DNA of 6,094 nt from Rhodobiaceae bacterium UBA7378 (GCA_002469805.1 DKNW01000091.1:1-6094), one strand, 5' to 3'. Positions 1 to 6,010 are shown, numbered from the stretch's first letter. The notes: a model not told the origin generated them from the letters alone. Numbers and translations: made by a program.

Positions 1-715
1 ATTGGGTACAATCGCCTTGGTTAGCCGCGAATTACAGACCAATCCAAACCTGCATGATGCGTTGCGAGACGATGTGCAGCTGATGGTCGAACAGGCCAAT
101 CGGTGCCGCGATATTCTGGCGTCGCTTACGGCAGAAGATACCAAAGACCCGGTTATATCGCGACTGTCATTGGGTGCGCTGCTGGAAGAGGCAGTGCTGG
201 AAATTGGGCCAAGCGACAAGACCGTTCATGTGTCATGCGCGCCTGATGATGCCAGTATCGGTGACACCGTTAGTAAAATTGCTGAAAAAACTCCAAAAAC
301 AAGCGCCGCGCCAGAAATTCTTCGTCAACCTGAGTTGATTTATGGCATTGGCAACCTGATTGCTAATGCGGCTGATTTTGCGGCCCAGAATGTGTGGGTT
401 TGCGGACGTTATAGTGCCACCGAGGTGCGCATTGAAATTGCCGATGATGGGCCGGGCTTCCAGCCTGATATTTTGGCGCGGCTAGGCGAGCCGTATAACA
501 CAACGCGGGCTCGTGCCGAGCGCGATGCGCAGGATGAGGGGCATACCGGCATGGGGCTTGGATATTTTATTGCTCGAACGCTATTGTTGCGCTCGGGCGG
601 TCGAATTGAAGCACGCAATCTGGAACCCAGCGAAACCGTGGCTGATAGTCAGCCGGGCGGTGCATATGTGGCCATACACTGGCCTCGATCACGCTTTGAC
701 GCCAAGGCTAATTGA
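1..715 (+). CDS. regB: RegB/PrrB/ActS-type redox sensor histidine kinase, C-terminal part (5' truncated by window edge)
   Basis: This is the cytoplasmic kinase portion of the redox sensor that phosphorylates RegA. The reading frame is open at the left edge; the TTG at base 2 is an internal Leu codon, not a start. The first residues (LGTIALVSREL) fit the end of the RegB H-box (HELGTPLxTI), so the phosphorylated His and the transmembrane quinone-sensing region lie upstream of the window. Counting visible residues from base 2, Cys35 lies in NRCRDIL, 40 residues after the inferred His, the same spacing as His225 and Cys265 of Rhodobacter capsulatus RegB. The ATPase domain follows: N-box at 111-126 (Asn118, Asn122), G1 box ADDGPG at 147-152, a lid with GEPYNTTR at 162-169, and G2 box GMGLG at 183-187. 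The end is TGA at 713-715. regA follows 52 nt downstream on the same strand. Family assignment is firm; activity is inferred. Confidence 0.93.
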   Translation, partial: LGTIALVSRELQTNPNLHDALRDDVQLMVEQANRCRDILASLTAEDTKDPVISRLSLGALLEEAVLEIGPSDKTVHVSCAPDDASIGDTVSKIAEKTPKTSAAPEILRQPELIYGIGNLIANAADFAAQNVWVCGRYSATEVRIEIADDGPGFQPDILARLGEPYNTTRARAERDAQDEGHTGMGLGYFIARTLLLRSGGRIEARNLEPSETVADSQPGGAYVAIHWPRSRFDAKAN

Positions 716-732
716 TATTCGCAAAATTTGTC

Positions 733-749
733 CTACATATTGAGTGTAG
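733..749. repeat. Short inverted repeat between regB and regA
   Basis: CTACA (733-737) and TGTAG (745-749) are perfect inverted arms around 7 nt, extendable to 6 bp with a T-G wobble. The element sits in the 52 nt gap, just before the regA Shine-Dalgarno sequence. It could be a weak mRNA hairpin or a regulator site, but is short enough to be chance. No T-run follows, so it is not an intrinsic terminator. Confidence 0.3.
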
Positions 750-757
750 TGATATGC

Positions 758-761
758 GGAG
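758..761 (+). promoter_or_regulatory. Ribosome binding site deciding the TTG start of regA
   Basis: GGAG at 758-761 lies 6 nt before the TTG at 768. No ATG or GTG in this frame sits between this site and the receiver domain, and the upstream ATG at 754 is out of frame. The site therefore supports a TTG start, which usually means somewhat reduced initiation. Confidence 0.6.
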
Positions 762-767
762 ATTGTT

Positions 768-1319
768 TTGGCAGAGCAAATCGAAACAGTAAGTGACCCA
801 GAATTAAGCCTGTTGATTGTTGATGACGATCAGCCTTGGCTGAACAGGCTTGCGCGTGCGATGGAAACGCGTGGCTATGCTGTTACCTGCGCCGATACGG
901 TGGCGGAGGGAATAAAACTCGGCAAATCTGTAAAACCAAATTACGCGGTCATCGACATGCGGCTTGAAGATGGCAACGGACTCGACGTGGTCGAAAGCCT
1001 GCGCGATGTCTGCCCGCATGCGCGCGTCATTATGTTGACGGGATATGGAAATATCGCAACGGCGGTTGAAGCGGTCAAACGTGGGGCGGTGGACTATCTT
1101 GCAAAGCCAGCGGATGCCGATGAAATTCATGCCGCACTAATGGCCGATGGCGGCAAGGCCGCGCCGCCCGAAAATCCGATGTCGGCTGATCGGGTGCGGT
1201 GGGAACATATTCAACGCGTATTTGAATTGTGCGATCGCAATGTCTCGGAAACGGCCCGTCGGCTCAATATGCACCGGCGCACGCTGCAGCGCATTCTGGC
1301 AAAACGAGCACCACGCTAG
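768..1319 (+). CDS. regA: RegA/PrrA/ActR-type redox response regulator
   Basis: This is the DNA-binding response regulator partner of RegB, 183 aa, essentially the family's usual length (about 180-185). The receiver domain covers residues about 13-125: acidic pocket Asp19/Asp20, phospho-acceptor Asp63 in VIDMRLEDG (the same number as in R. capsulatus RegA), Thr91 in MLTGYG and Lys113 in AKPAD. A short linker with a proline-containing APPENP segment (132-137) leads to a Fis-type helix-turn-helix at 145-183, ending in NMHRRTLQRILAKRAPR, the near-invariant recognition helix of RegA proteins. The start is TTG at 768 with GGAG 6 nt upstream. It follows regB by 52 nt on the same strand and is probably co-transcribed. 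senC and hvrA, neighbours of regA in Rhodobacter, do not lie between the two genes or directly downstream. Regulation of respiration, carbon or nitrogen genes is known for the family; the targets here are unknown. Confidence 0.97.
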   Translation: MAEQIETVSDPELSLLIVDDDQPWLNRLARAMETRGYAVTCADTVAEGIKLGKSVKPNYAVIDMRLEDGNGLDVVESLRDVCPHARVIMLTGYGNIATAVEAVKRGAVDYLAKPADADEIHAALMADGGKAAPPENPMSADRVRWEHIQRVFELCDRNVSETARRLNMHRRTLQRILAKRAPR

Positions 1320-1344
1320 GCGCAACCGAAATCCTTTGCAACGT

Positions 1345-1959
1345 TTACGAACGCTGCTGGATACCTGATGGCCGGCGGGGGTCTGACAAGCGCGTCAGGC
1401 GGGCTGCCCCGACCCTTGCGGCATGGCGCGTCAACACATTTCGGCGTGCGCCGGCTAGCTTTTCGATCGGTGCCGGTCTTATAATTTCGGCACCATAAGC
1501 GTCCGCCAGAATGAGGCCGACGTCATCGGGCAGTCTGTCGAGGGGAAAGTCCGGATCGACGGCAAAAAAGAAACAGTCGCAATATTCCTGATATTCAGGC
1601 CATTTTTGGTCTGTCAAAAAATCTGTGAGACTGCTTTTAATCTCGATAATCCATATTTCGCCGCGCGAACCAATGGCGAAAAGGTCGGCTCGCCGGTGAT
1701 TAGGCAGGGTGATTTCCGGCATGCTGGCGAAATTCTGAGCGCTCATCATGCGCGAAACCCCCCGCATAATGCGCATTGCAGTCTCGGATTGGCGCCCGTC
1801 GCGCAGCCGATCGGTTTGTCGATCCACCAGTGCATCAACAGCCAAAACATCATCATTATGGGGTAAATCTTTCATCTGCGTGAACGTTAGCAGATATGCA
1901 CGCTGTGCGAAATAGTCGCTCACGGCGTGATTTGGGGCTAATACGGCAGAAAACGCCAT
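1345..1959 (-). CDS. mmcB: MmcB-like DNA repair protein, PD-(D/E)XK nuclease fold
   Basis: The core resembles MmcB, a protein linked to mitomycin C resistance and the SOS response in Caulobacter crescentus. From the longest ATG start (204 aa) the conserved region begins at RGVSRMM (66-72). A PD-(D/E)XK-like active site follows: Glu82 in PEITL, Asp92 in RRADLFAIG and Glu106-x-Lys108 in IEIKSS. Then come the family motifs DQKWPEYQEYCD (117-128), FFFAVDPDFPL (130-140) and LILADAYGAEII (149-160). The start is uncertain. The ATG at 1959 gives an unusually long lead before the core; a second in-frame ATG at 1875 gives 176 aa, closer to the usual size. Neither has a clear Shine-Dalgarno sequence. 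The gene is convergent with regA (25 nt gap, no obvious terminator) and divergent from the transporter. The family call is good; catalysis and the repair role are inferred from the family. Confidence 0.88.
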   Translation of the reverse strand: MAFSAVLAPNHAVSDYFAQRAYLLTFTQMKDLPHNDDVLAVDALVDRQTDRLRDGRQSETAMRIMRGVSRMMSAQNFASMPEITLPNHRRADLFAIGSRGEIWIIEIKSSLTDFLTDQKWPEYQEYCDCFFFAVDPDFPLDRLPDDVGLILADAYGAEIIRPAPIEKLAGARRNVLTRHAARVGAARLTRLSDPRRPSGIQQRS

Positions 1960-2028
1960 GTTTCGCGGGTCTAAGTATGTTTTTCGGTTGCGTCTTGGCG
2001 CTAGATTTGAAACAAAGAGACGGGAGTA

Positions 2029-2055
2029 AGCCGTTCTGAAAAGAGCGGCTGTTTT
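2029..2055 (+). terminator. Terminator-like GAAA-tetraloop hairpin in the leader of the transporter gene
   Basis: Arms AGCCGTTCT (2029-2037) and AGAGCGGCT (2042-2050) pair over 9 bp, with one T-G wobble (2034-2045), and close a GAAA tetraloop (2038-2041). GTTTT (2051-2055) follows immediately. The shape is that of a short intrinsic terminator, but no + strand gene ends upstream, since mmcB points the other way. It ends 12 nt before the transporter's Shine-Dalgarno sequence, so it may be a leader attenuator, an mRNA-stabilising stem, or a block to stray transcription. Its function is inference. Confidence 0.5.
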
Positions 2056-2062
2056 GTGCTTT

Positions 2063-2069
2063 GGGAGGG
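2063..2069 (+). promoter_or_regulatory. Strong ribosome binding site fixing the transporter start at 2074
   Basis: GGGAGGG at 2063-2069 lies 4-5 nt before the ATG at 2074. An in-frame GTG at 2056 would place the Shine-Dalgarno sequence inside the coding region, so the ATG at 2074 is chosen. Confidence 0.85.
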
Positions 2070-2073
2070 CATA

Positions 2074-4674
2074 ATGTTAGAAAAATTAGAAAACATCGTT
2101 TTTCGGTCGCGCCTTATTATTCTAGGTCTTTTTGCCGCGTTCACGGTTTATAGCGGAATTTACGCGACGCAGCAGAAAATGACAGCTGGCTTCGAAAAGC
2201 AGCTACCGACTGGCCATGAATATATCCAGACCTTTCAGGAATATCGCGACCGGCTTTTTGGCTCGAACCGTATTATCGTGGTGTTGCAACAGCGCGATGG
2301 CGTTATTTGGAACAAAGACTATTTTAGCACCTATAAAGATCTGACGGATGCGCTGTTCTATCTGCCTGGCGTTGCCCGCCACACGCTGACATCGTTGTGG
2401 ACACCTAATTCCCGATATTTCGAGATTACCGAAGATGGCTTCGTAGCCGATGATGTGATCCCAGGCACCATCACGGTCGATAACCTAGATGATCAATGCG
2501 TCTCGCGTCTCAAAACCGCGAGCCTTGCAACGACCTGCGAACCGGCATTGTCGATCATCGAAAACAATGTGGTGCGCGGCGGCTTTGTTGGTCGTCTTGT
2601 TGCCAATGACTTCTCGGCTGCCATGGTGCGTGCCGAGTTGCTGGATATCGATGTCAAGACCGGCGAAAGGTTGGATTATTTCGATCTGGCCGAAAAGCTT
2701 GAAACGGACATTCGCGCAAAATTCGAAAACGAGAAATATAGCGTGCAAATCATCGGCTTTGCCAAACTCATCGGTGATATTGCTGATGGTGCGGGCACGG
2801 TGGTGCAGTTCTTCGGCGTTGCGCTGCTGCTGACAATCATGTCGGTCTATGTGTACGCACGCTCCGCGGTCTTAACATTCTTGCCGCTATTTTGTTCCCT
2901 TACTTCGCTTGTGTGGCAGTTCGGTATTTTGAAACTCCTCGGCTATGGTCTCGACCCGCTAGCTATTCTGGTGCCGTTCCTCGTCTTCGCCATTGGTGTG
3001 AGCCATGGTGTGCAGCAAATTAATTTGATAACGGCCGAAATATCGAAAGGTAGCTCCAGCGATGAAGCTGCCCGCGCCAGCTTCCGTGGTCTGCTCATTC
3101 CCGGCTCCATGGCGTTGGTCACCGACCTTGTTGGCTTCGGCACGCTTTACTTCATTCCGATCCAGATGATCCAAGAGCTTGCGATTACCGCTGCAATCGG
3201 TGTGGCCCTGAAAATTCTGACCAATCTCGTGATGTTGCCGGTGTTGGTTAGCTACTTCAAAATTGATGATGGATTTGCCGCGCGTGCGGCACGTGCTCGT
3301 GACACACGCAAACGCATTATGCAAAAAATCGGTAATGTGGCGAACCCGCGTCCGGCTATTGCGATTGTGTTCATCGCGATTGCGCTGTTTATAACGGCGT
3401 TTATGCAAAGCCAAGACCGTCACGTCGGAGCGCTTCATGCTGGCTCGCCAGAGCTGAGAAAAGAAGCCCGATACAATCAGGATAGCCGTGCGATTGCGGA
3501 CAAGTTCTCTCTGGGTTTGAACCTGCTAACGGTGATTGTGGAAACCCCTGCCGAGGCATGTATCAATTACCCATACATGAAATACCTCAACGAGTTTTCG
3601 TGGTATCTGCGCAATGTTGAAGGGGTTTCTCTGGTCTTGTCGTTGCCATCGGTGGCGCGACGATCAAGCGCCGGCTTTAACGAGGGCAATCTAAAATGGC
3701 AGGCGCTGCCGCGTAACAAATACGCGCTGGTGCAATCGGTGTCGCCGATCGGCACATCGACTGGCCTGCTTGACGAAGACTGCCGTTTGTTGACCCAGCT
3801 CATCTTCCTTGATGATGCTAAGGCGACAACAATTGAACGCGTGACGCAGGCTGTCAAAACTTTCCGTGACGAGCAACCATCTCCGATCGCTAACCTGCTG
3901 GTACAGACAGACCCGCCTGCTATGGATGCTACGGGCCTTGAGCTCGGCATTTACACAGATGTGATCGATAATGGCGTAAACTCAGCACTGGCGATTACAT
4001 ATGACGTTAATGACGACAGTCCTGAAGGTCTTGTCGATACCTTAAGTGGCCGTGGCCTCAATGTAACGTCGAGCGAGGTTAGCGAAGTGTCGATCCGGTT
4101 GGCTTCGGGCAATATGGGTGTTCAGGCGGCTGTGAACGAAGAGATCGAAGTTTCCGAGCTGCCCATGATGATTTACGTTTATATGACAATCATCGCGCTG
4201 GTTATCCTGACCTATCGGGACTGGCGGGCAACCATTGCTTGTTGTGTGCCGCTAACACTGGCGACCTTTATGGGCTACTGGTTCATGGAAGTGCTGGAGA
4301 TCGGCCTCACCGTGGCGACATTGCCGGTGATGGTGCTGGCTGTGGGGCTAGGTGTGGACTATGCGTTCTACATTTATAACCGCATCCAGTTCCACCTCTC
4401 GCAAGGCGATGACGTGACGCTGAGTTTTAAGAAAACCTTGAACGAAACCGGTATGGCCGTTGTCTTTACGGCCCTGACACTCGCGATCGGTGTATCCACT
4501 TGGGCGTTCTCGGCGCTGAAGTTCCAGGCTGATATGGGCTTGCTGTTGGCGTTCATGTTCATGATCAACATGGTTATGGCTGTGACGGTTCTGCCGGCGT
4601 TGGCTGTGGTGCTGGAAATGATTGTGCCGCGCAAGCAGCCACCGGCTGCACCGTCCGGCGCGCTTGCGCACTAA
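2074..4674 (+). CDS. RND/MMPL superfamily exporter (COG1033-like inner-membrane permease)
   Basis: This is a proton-driven inner-membrane exporter of 866 aa with the duplicated RND plan. TM1 is at about 13-31, the first periplasmic domain at 32-240, and TM2-6 at about 241-395. TM7 is at about 428-445, the second periplasmic domain at 446-696, and TM8-12 at about 697-850. TM10 carries GLGVDY (758-763) with Asp762-Tyr763, the pair typical of MMPL-type proton relays; the matching place in TM4 reads GVSHGVQ (308-314), with His311 instead of Asp. Each periplasmic domain has exactly two Cys (142/155 and 496/570), which could form disulfides. No adaptor, outer-membrane channel or DUF1329-type partner gene is adjacent, although similar transporters often have such neighbours. 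The substrate is unknown; related proteins move lipids, sterols or hopanoids, but I cannot choose. The gene looks monocistronic, flanked by a leader hairpin and a downstream stem-loop. Confidence 0.9.
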   Translation: MLEKLENIVFRSRLIILGLFAAFTVYSGIYATQQKMTAGFEKQLPTGHEYIQTFQEYRDRLFGSNRIIVVLQQRDGVIWNKDYFSTYKDLTDALFYLPGVARHTLTSLWTPNSRYFEITEDGFVADDVIPGTITVDNLDDQCVSRLKTASLATTCEPALSIIENNVVRGGFVGRLVANDFSAAMVRAELLDIDVKTGERLDYFDLAEKLETDIRAKFENEKYSVQIIGFAKLIGDIADGAGTVVQFFGVALLLTIMSVYVYARSAVLTFLPLFCSLTSLVWQFGILKLLGYGLDPLAILVPFLVFAIGVSHGVQQINLITAEISKGSSSDEAARASFRGLLIPGSMALVTDLVGFGTLYFIPIQMIQELAITAAIGVALKILTNLVMLPVLVSYFKIDDGFAARAARARDTRKRIMQKIGNVANPRPAIAIVFIAIALFITAFMQSQDRHVGALHAGSPELRKEARYNQDSRAIADKFSLGLNLLTVIVETPAEACINYPYMKYLNEFSWYLRNVEGVSLVLSLPSVARRSSAGFNEGNLKWQALPRNKYALVQSVSPIGTSTGLLDEDCRLLTQLIFLDDAKATTIERVTQAVKTFRDEQPSPIANLLVQTDPPAMDATGLELGIYTDVIDNGVNSALAITYDVNDDSPEGLVDTLSGRGLNVTSSEVSEVSIRLASGNMGVQAAVNEEIEVSELPMMIYVYMTIIALVILTYRDWRATIACCVPLTLATFMGYWFMEVLEIGLTVATLPVMVLAVGLGVDYAFYIYNRIQFHLSQGDDVTLSFKKTLNETGMAVVFTALTLAIGVSTWAFSALKFQADMGLLLAFMFMINMVMAVTVLPALAVVLEMIVPRKQPPAAPSGALAH

Positions 4675-4683
4675 ACATGTGTT

Positions 4684-4715
4684 TCAGGTGCCCTGCGATG
4701 ACGCATGGCACCTGA
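4684..4715. terminator. Stem-loop between convergent genes, probable bidirectional terminator
   Basis: TCAGGTGCC (4684-4692) and GGCACCTGA (4707-4715) are perfect 9 bp arms. The 14 nt between them can fold further, TGCG (4694-4697) with CGCA (4702-4705) around ATGA, across one C/T mismatch. It begins 9 nt after the transporter stop and lies 25 nt from the stop of the convergent HAD gene. No clear T-run follows on either strand, so termination is inferred from position and stem strength; it may instead protect 3' ends. Confidence 0.6.
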
Positions 4716-4740
4716 TACCATTTCGAATTGAGGTTCTAGT

Positions 4741-5394
4741 TTAATCTAGCGGGTGGCCGAGTAACTCTGCCAGTTCGGCAATGGCTTGCTGGGCCCCCGT
4801 AACCTTAATCGTCGCCATGCCCAATGCACGGGCCGGTTTTAAATTTACGCCGAGATCATCCAGAAATACCGCCCGCGCGGGTGCCACGTCGAGCGCGGTG
4901 CAGGCCATTTTGTAAATTTCTGGATCTGGCTTGCGGATGCCGACTTTCGAGCTTTCAATGACGTGCGAAAACAGCGCCATGACCTCTTCCACGGCTGCAG
5001 CTTTTCCCACACTACGCGCCATGCCCGCACCGCTTCCGGTTTTAACATTATTGGTAATGCAACCAATTTTATACCCGGCGCTGATGAGGAAGCGCAAAAC
5101 TGCAACCATTTCGGGGCGAATATCGCCCGCGAGTAACGCCAGTACATCCGCCCCACGCACACTATGGCCGCGCGCTTCGGCCTCGGTCAAAAAAGCGGTA
5201 TCGAAACTTGCTGCGTCGATCTCGCTGCGCTCAAACCGCGCCCATGCATTCGTGTCGGGATCAGTGGCGTTAATCGATCGGATGAAGTCTTTCGGCAGGC
5301 CATTGGCTGCTTCATAGCGCGCAAAAGCCTCAAACGGGCTACTGGTGATCACACCGCCAAAATCCCAGATAACGGCATCAAAATTTCGTTGCAT
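4741..5394 (-). CDS. HAD-superfamily IA hydrolase, EPHX2/ACAD10 N-domain-like phosphatase
   Basis: This is a cytoplasmic haloacid dehalogenase-fold protein of 217 aa, complete for this class. Motif I is DFGGV with nucleophile Asp11; the second Asp of the usual D-x-D is Gly13. An alpha-helical cap covers about 17-90. Motif II is ITNN (113-116, Thr114), motif III is RKPDP with Lys155, and motif IV is FLDD (177-180, Asp179/Asp180). The stretch from VIESSKVG through LDDLGVNLKPARALGM strongly recalls, from memory, the N-terminal phosphatase domains of mammalian soluble epoxide hydrolase (EPHX2) and ACAD10. The ATG at 5394 has AGGAAG (complement of 5399-5404) 4 nt upstream. It is convergent with the transporter and divergent from the four-helix protein, so probably a single-gene unit. 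The substrate is unknown; phosphate-ester hydrolysis is most likely, and 2-haloacid dehalogenation seems less likely. Confidence 0.9.
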   Translation of the reverse strand: MQRNFDAVIWDFGGVITSSPFEAFARYEAANGLPKDFIRSINATDPDTNAWARFERSEIDAASFDTAFLTEAEARGHSVRGADVLALLAGDIRPEMVAVLRFLISAGYKIGCITNNVKTGSGAGMARSVGKAAAVEEVMALFSHVIESSKVGIRKPDPEIYKMACTALDVAPARAVFLDDLGVNLKPARALGMATIKVTGAQQAIAELAELLGHPLD

Positions 5395-5417
5395 AATGCT
5401 TCCTGTGCTGACGTGTT

Positions 5418-5433
5418 GCGGCAGGTATGCCGC
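5418..5433. repeat. Perfect palindrome in the HAD / membrane-protein divergent promoter region
   Basis: GCGGCA (5418-5423) and TGCCGC (5428-5433) are perfect inverted arms around GGTA. The element lies in the 91 nt region between two divergent starts, 24 nt from the HAD start and 52 nt from the membrane-protein start. A dimeric regulator could bind here, or the arms could form a small hairpin in the HAD gene leader. No known operator consensus was recognised. Confidence 0.4.
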
Positions 5434-5474
5434 TTTGATAGGGTGAGCATATCGGGTGATCTAAAAATAACAAG

Positions 5475-5480
5475 AGGAGG
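5475..5480 (+). promoter_or_regulatory. Strong ribosome binding site for the four-helix membrane protein
   Basis: AGGAGG, a full anti-16S match, lies 5 nt before the ATG at 5486. It fixes this start and argues that the small unknown gene is really translated. Confidence 0.85.
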
Positions 5481-5485
5481 GCGCG

Positions 5486-6010
5486 ATGGAGCCGCTTTTT
5501 AAACTTTACGGGTCGCGATGGTTGTTGGTGTTTTCACTCATCTCCATGGTGGTTTGTAGCATCGGGTTTAATGAATTACAGATGCGTCTCGGCGCAAGCA
5601 TCATCGATGCTTTGCTGGGAGGCTATGATTTCCAAACGGTGCAGGAGCGGTTTCTGATTTATGGTGAAGACGGACGCGCCTTATACGCGCGCGCGGCGCT
5701 CACCCTCGATATTTTCTATCCGGTCGTTTACAGCACTTTCTTCGCAGGACTTATCATTATGGGTGCCGTCAGCCCCGGGGCGCGGTACCTGGTGCTGGTG
5801 CCCTTGCTGACCGCATTTCTCGATATTGGCGAGAATGTAAGCATTTATCTCTTGCTGACGAACTTTCCGGCTATTACCGAGGCCGAGGTCTTGCGGGCCT
5901 CAAGCCTCACCATCGCAAAATGGTGGGCAGTTGCTTTCACGCTGGTTATTGCTTTCGGGCAATTAGCCTTGCGTCTTGCCATGCTCACGGTCGCGCGTTT
6001 GCGCCGCTAA
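5486..6010 (+). CDS. Conserved-looking four-helix membrane protein of unknown function
   Basis: I do not recognise a named family. The 174 aa product has four predicted membrane helices at about 11-28, 72-95, 101-123 and 143-169, and an Arg-rich end. Between TM1 and TM2 is a soluble loop of about 43 residues containing GYD (46-48) and LIYGEDGRALY (57-67). TM2 has a polar pattern, LDIFYPVVY (74-82), and TM3 holds FLDIGENVSIYLL (111-123), with Asp113, Glu116 and Asn117 inside the membrane. Such buried acidic and Asn residues suggest a functional site rather than a simple anchor. I recall similar unnamed bacterial proteins with an LDxxYP...FDxxEN arrangement, but cannot give a family name. A strong AGGAGG precedes the ATG. 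It is divergent from the HAD gene, and its 3' end may overlap a convergent gene. Confidence 0.85.
   Translation: MEPLFKLYGSRWLLVFSLISMVVCSIGFNELQMRLGASIIDALLGGYDFQTVQERFLIYGEDGRALYARAALTLDIFYPVVYSTFFAGLIIMGAVSPGARYLVLVPLLTAFLDIGENVSIYLLLTNFPAITEAEVLRASSLTIAKWWAVAFTLVIAFGQLALRLAMLTVARLRR

Noticed and set aside
513..743. Open + strand frame inside and past the end of regB
   Set aside because: It overlaps the conserved G1/G2 region of the kinase in another frame, encodes no recognisable motif and has no ribosome binding site.
716..767. RegA autoregulatory binding site upstream of regA
   Set aside because: TTCGCAAAATTTGTCC resembles the loose RegA/RegR box only partly on either strand; too degenerate to claim.
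804..1130. - strand open frame opposite regA
   Set aside because: It is antisense to the highly conserved receiver domain, and its composition is that of a shadow frame.
1882..1896. LexA (SOS) box before mmcB
   Set aside because: The alphaproteobacterial consensus is GTTC-N7-GTTC in either orientation; here the second half-site reads GATA, two of four bases wrong, so it is not called as a feature.
2056..2073. Upstream GTG start for the exporter
   Set aside because: GGGAGGG at 2063-2069 would lie within the coding region; the ATG at 2074 has ideal spacing, and MLEKLENIVF is a natural N-terminus.
2959..3438. Long (159 aa) - strand open frame opposite the exporter
   Set aside because: It has unusual composition (rich in Arg, His, Asn) and mirrors membrane-segment codons; the + strand protein here has clear RND helices.
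3567..3950. - strand open frame of 127 aa inside the exporter gene
   Set aside because: Shadow of the second periplasmic domain; no start signal or motif.
5435..5465. Sigma-70 type promoter for the four-helix gene (TTGATA, 19 nt, TCTAAA)
   Set aside because: Spacing is long and the -10 matches only four of six bases; not better than chance in an AT-rich gap.
4931..5502. + strand open frames opposite the HAD gene
   Set aside because: The - strand frame has all four HAD motifs and a proper Shine-Dalgarno sequence; the + frames have neither motifs nor start signals.
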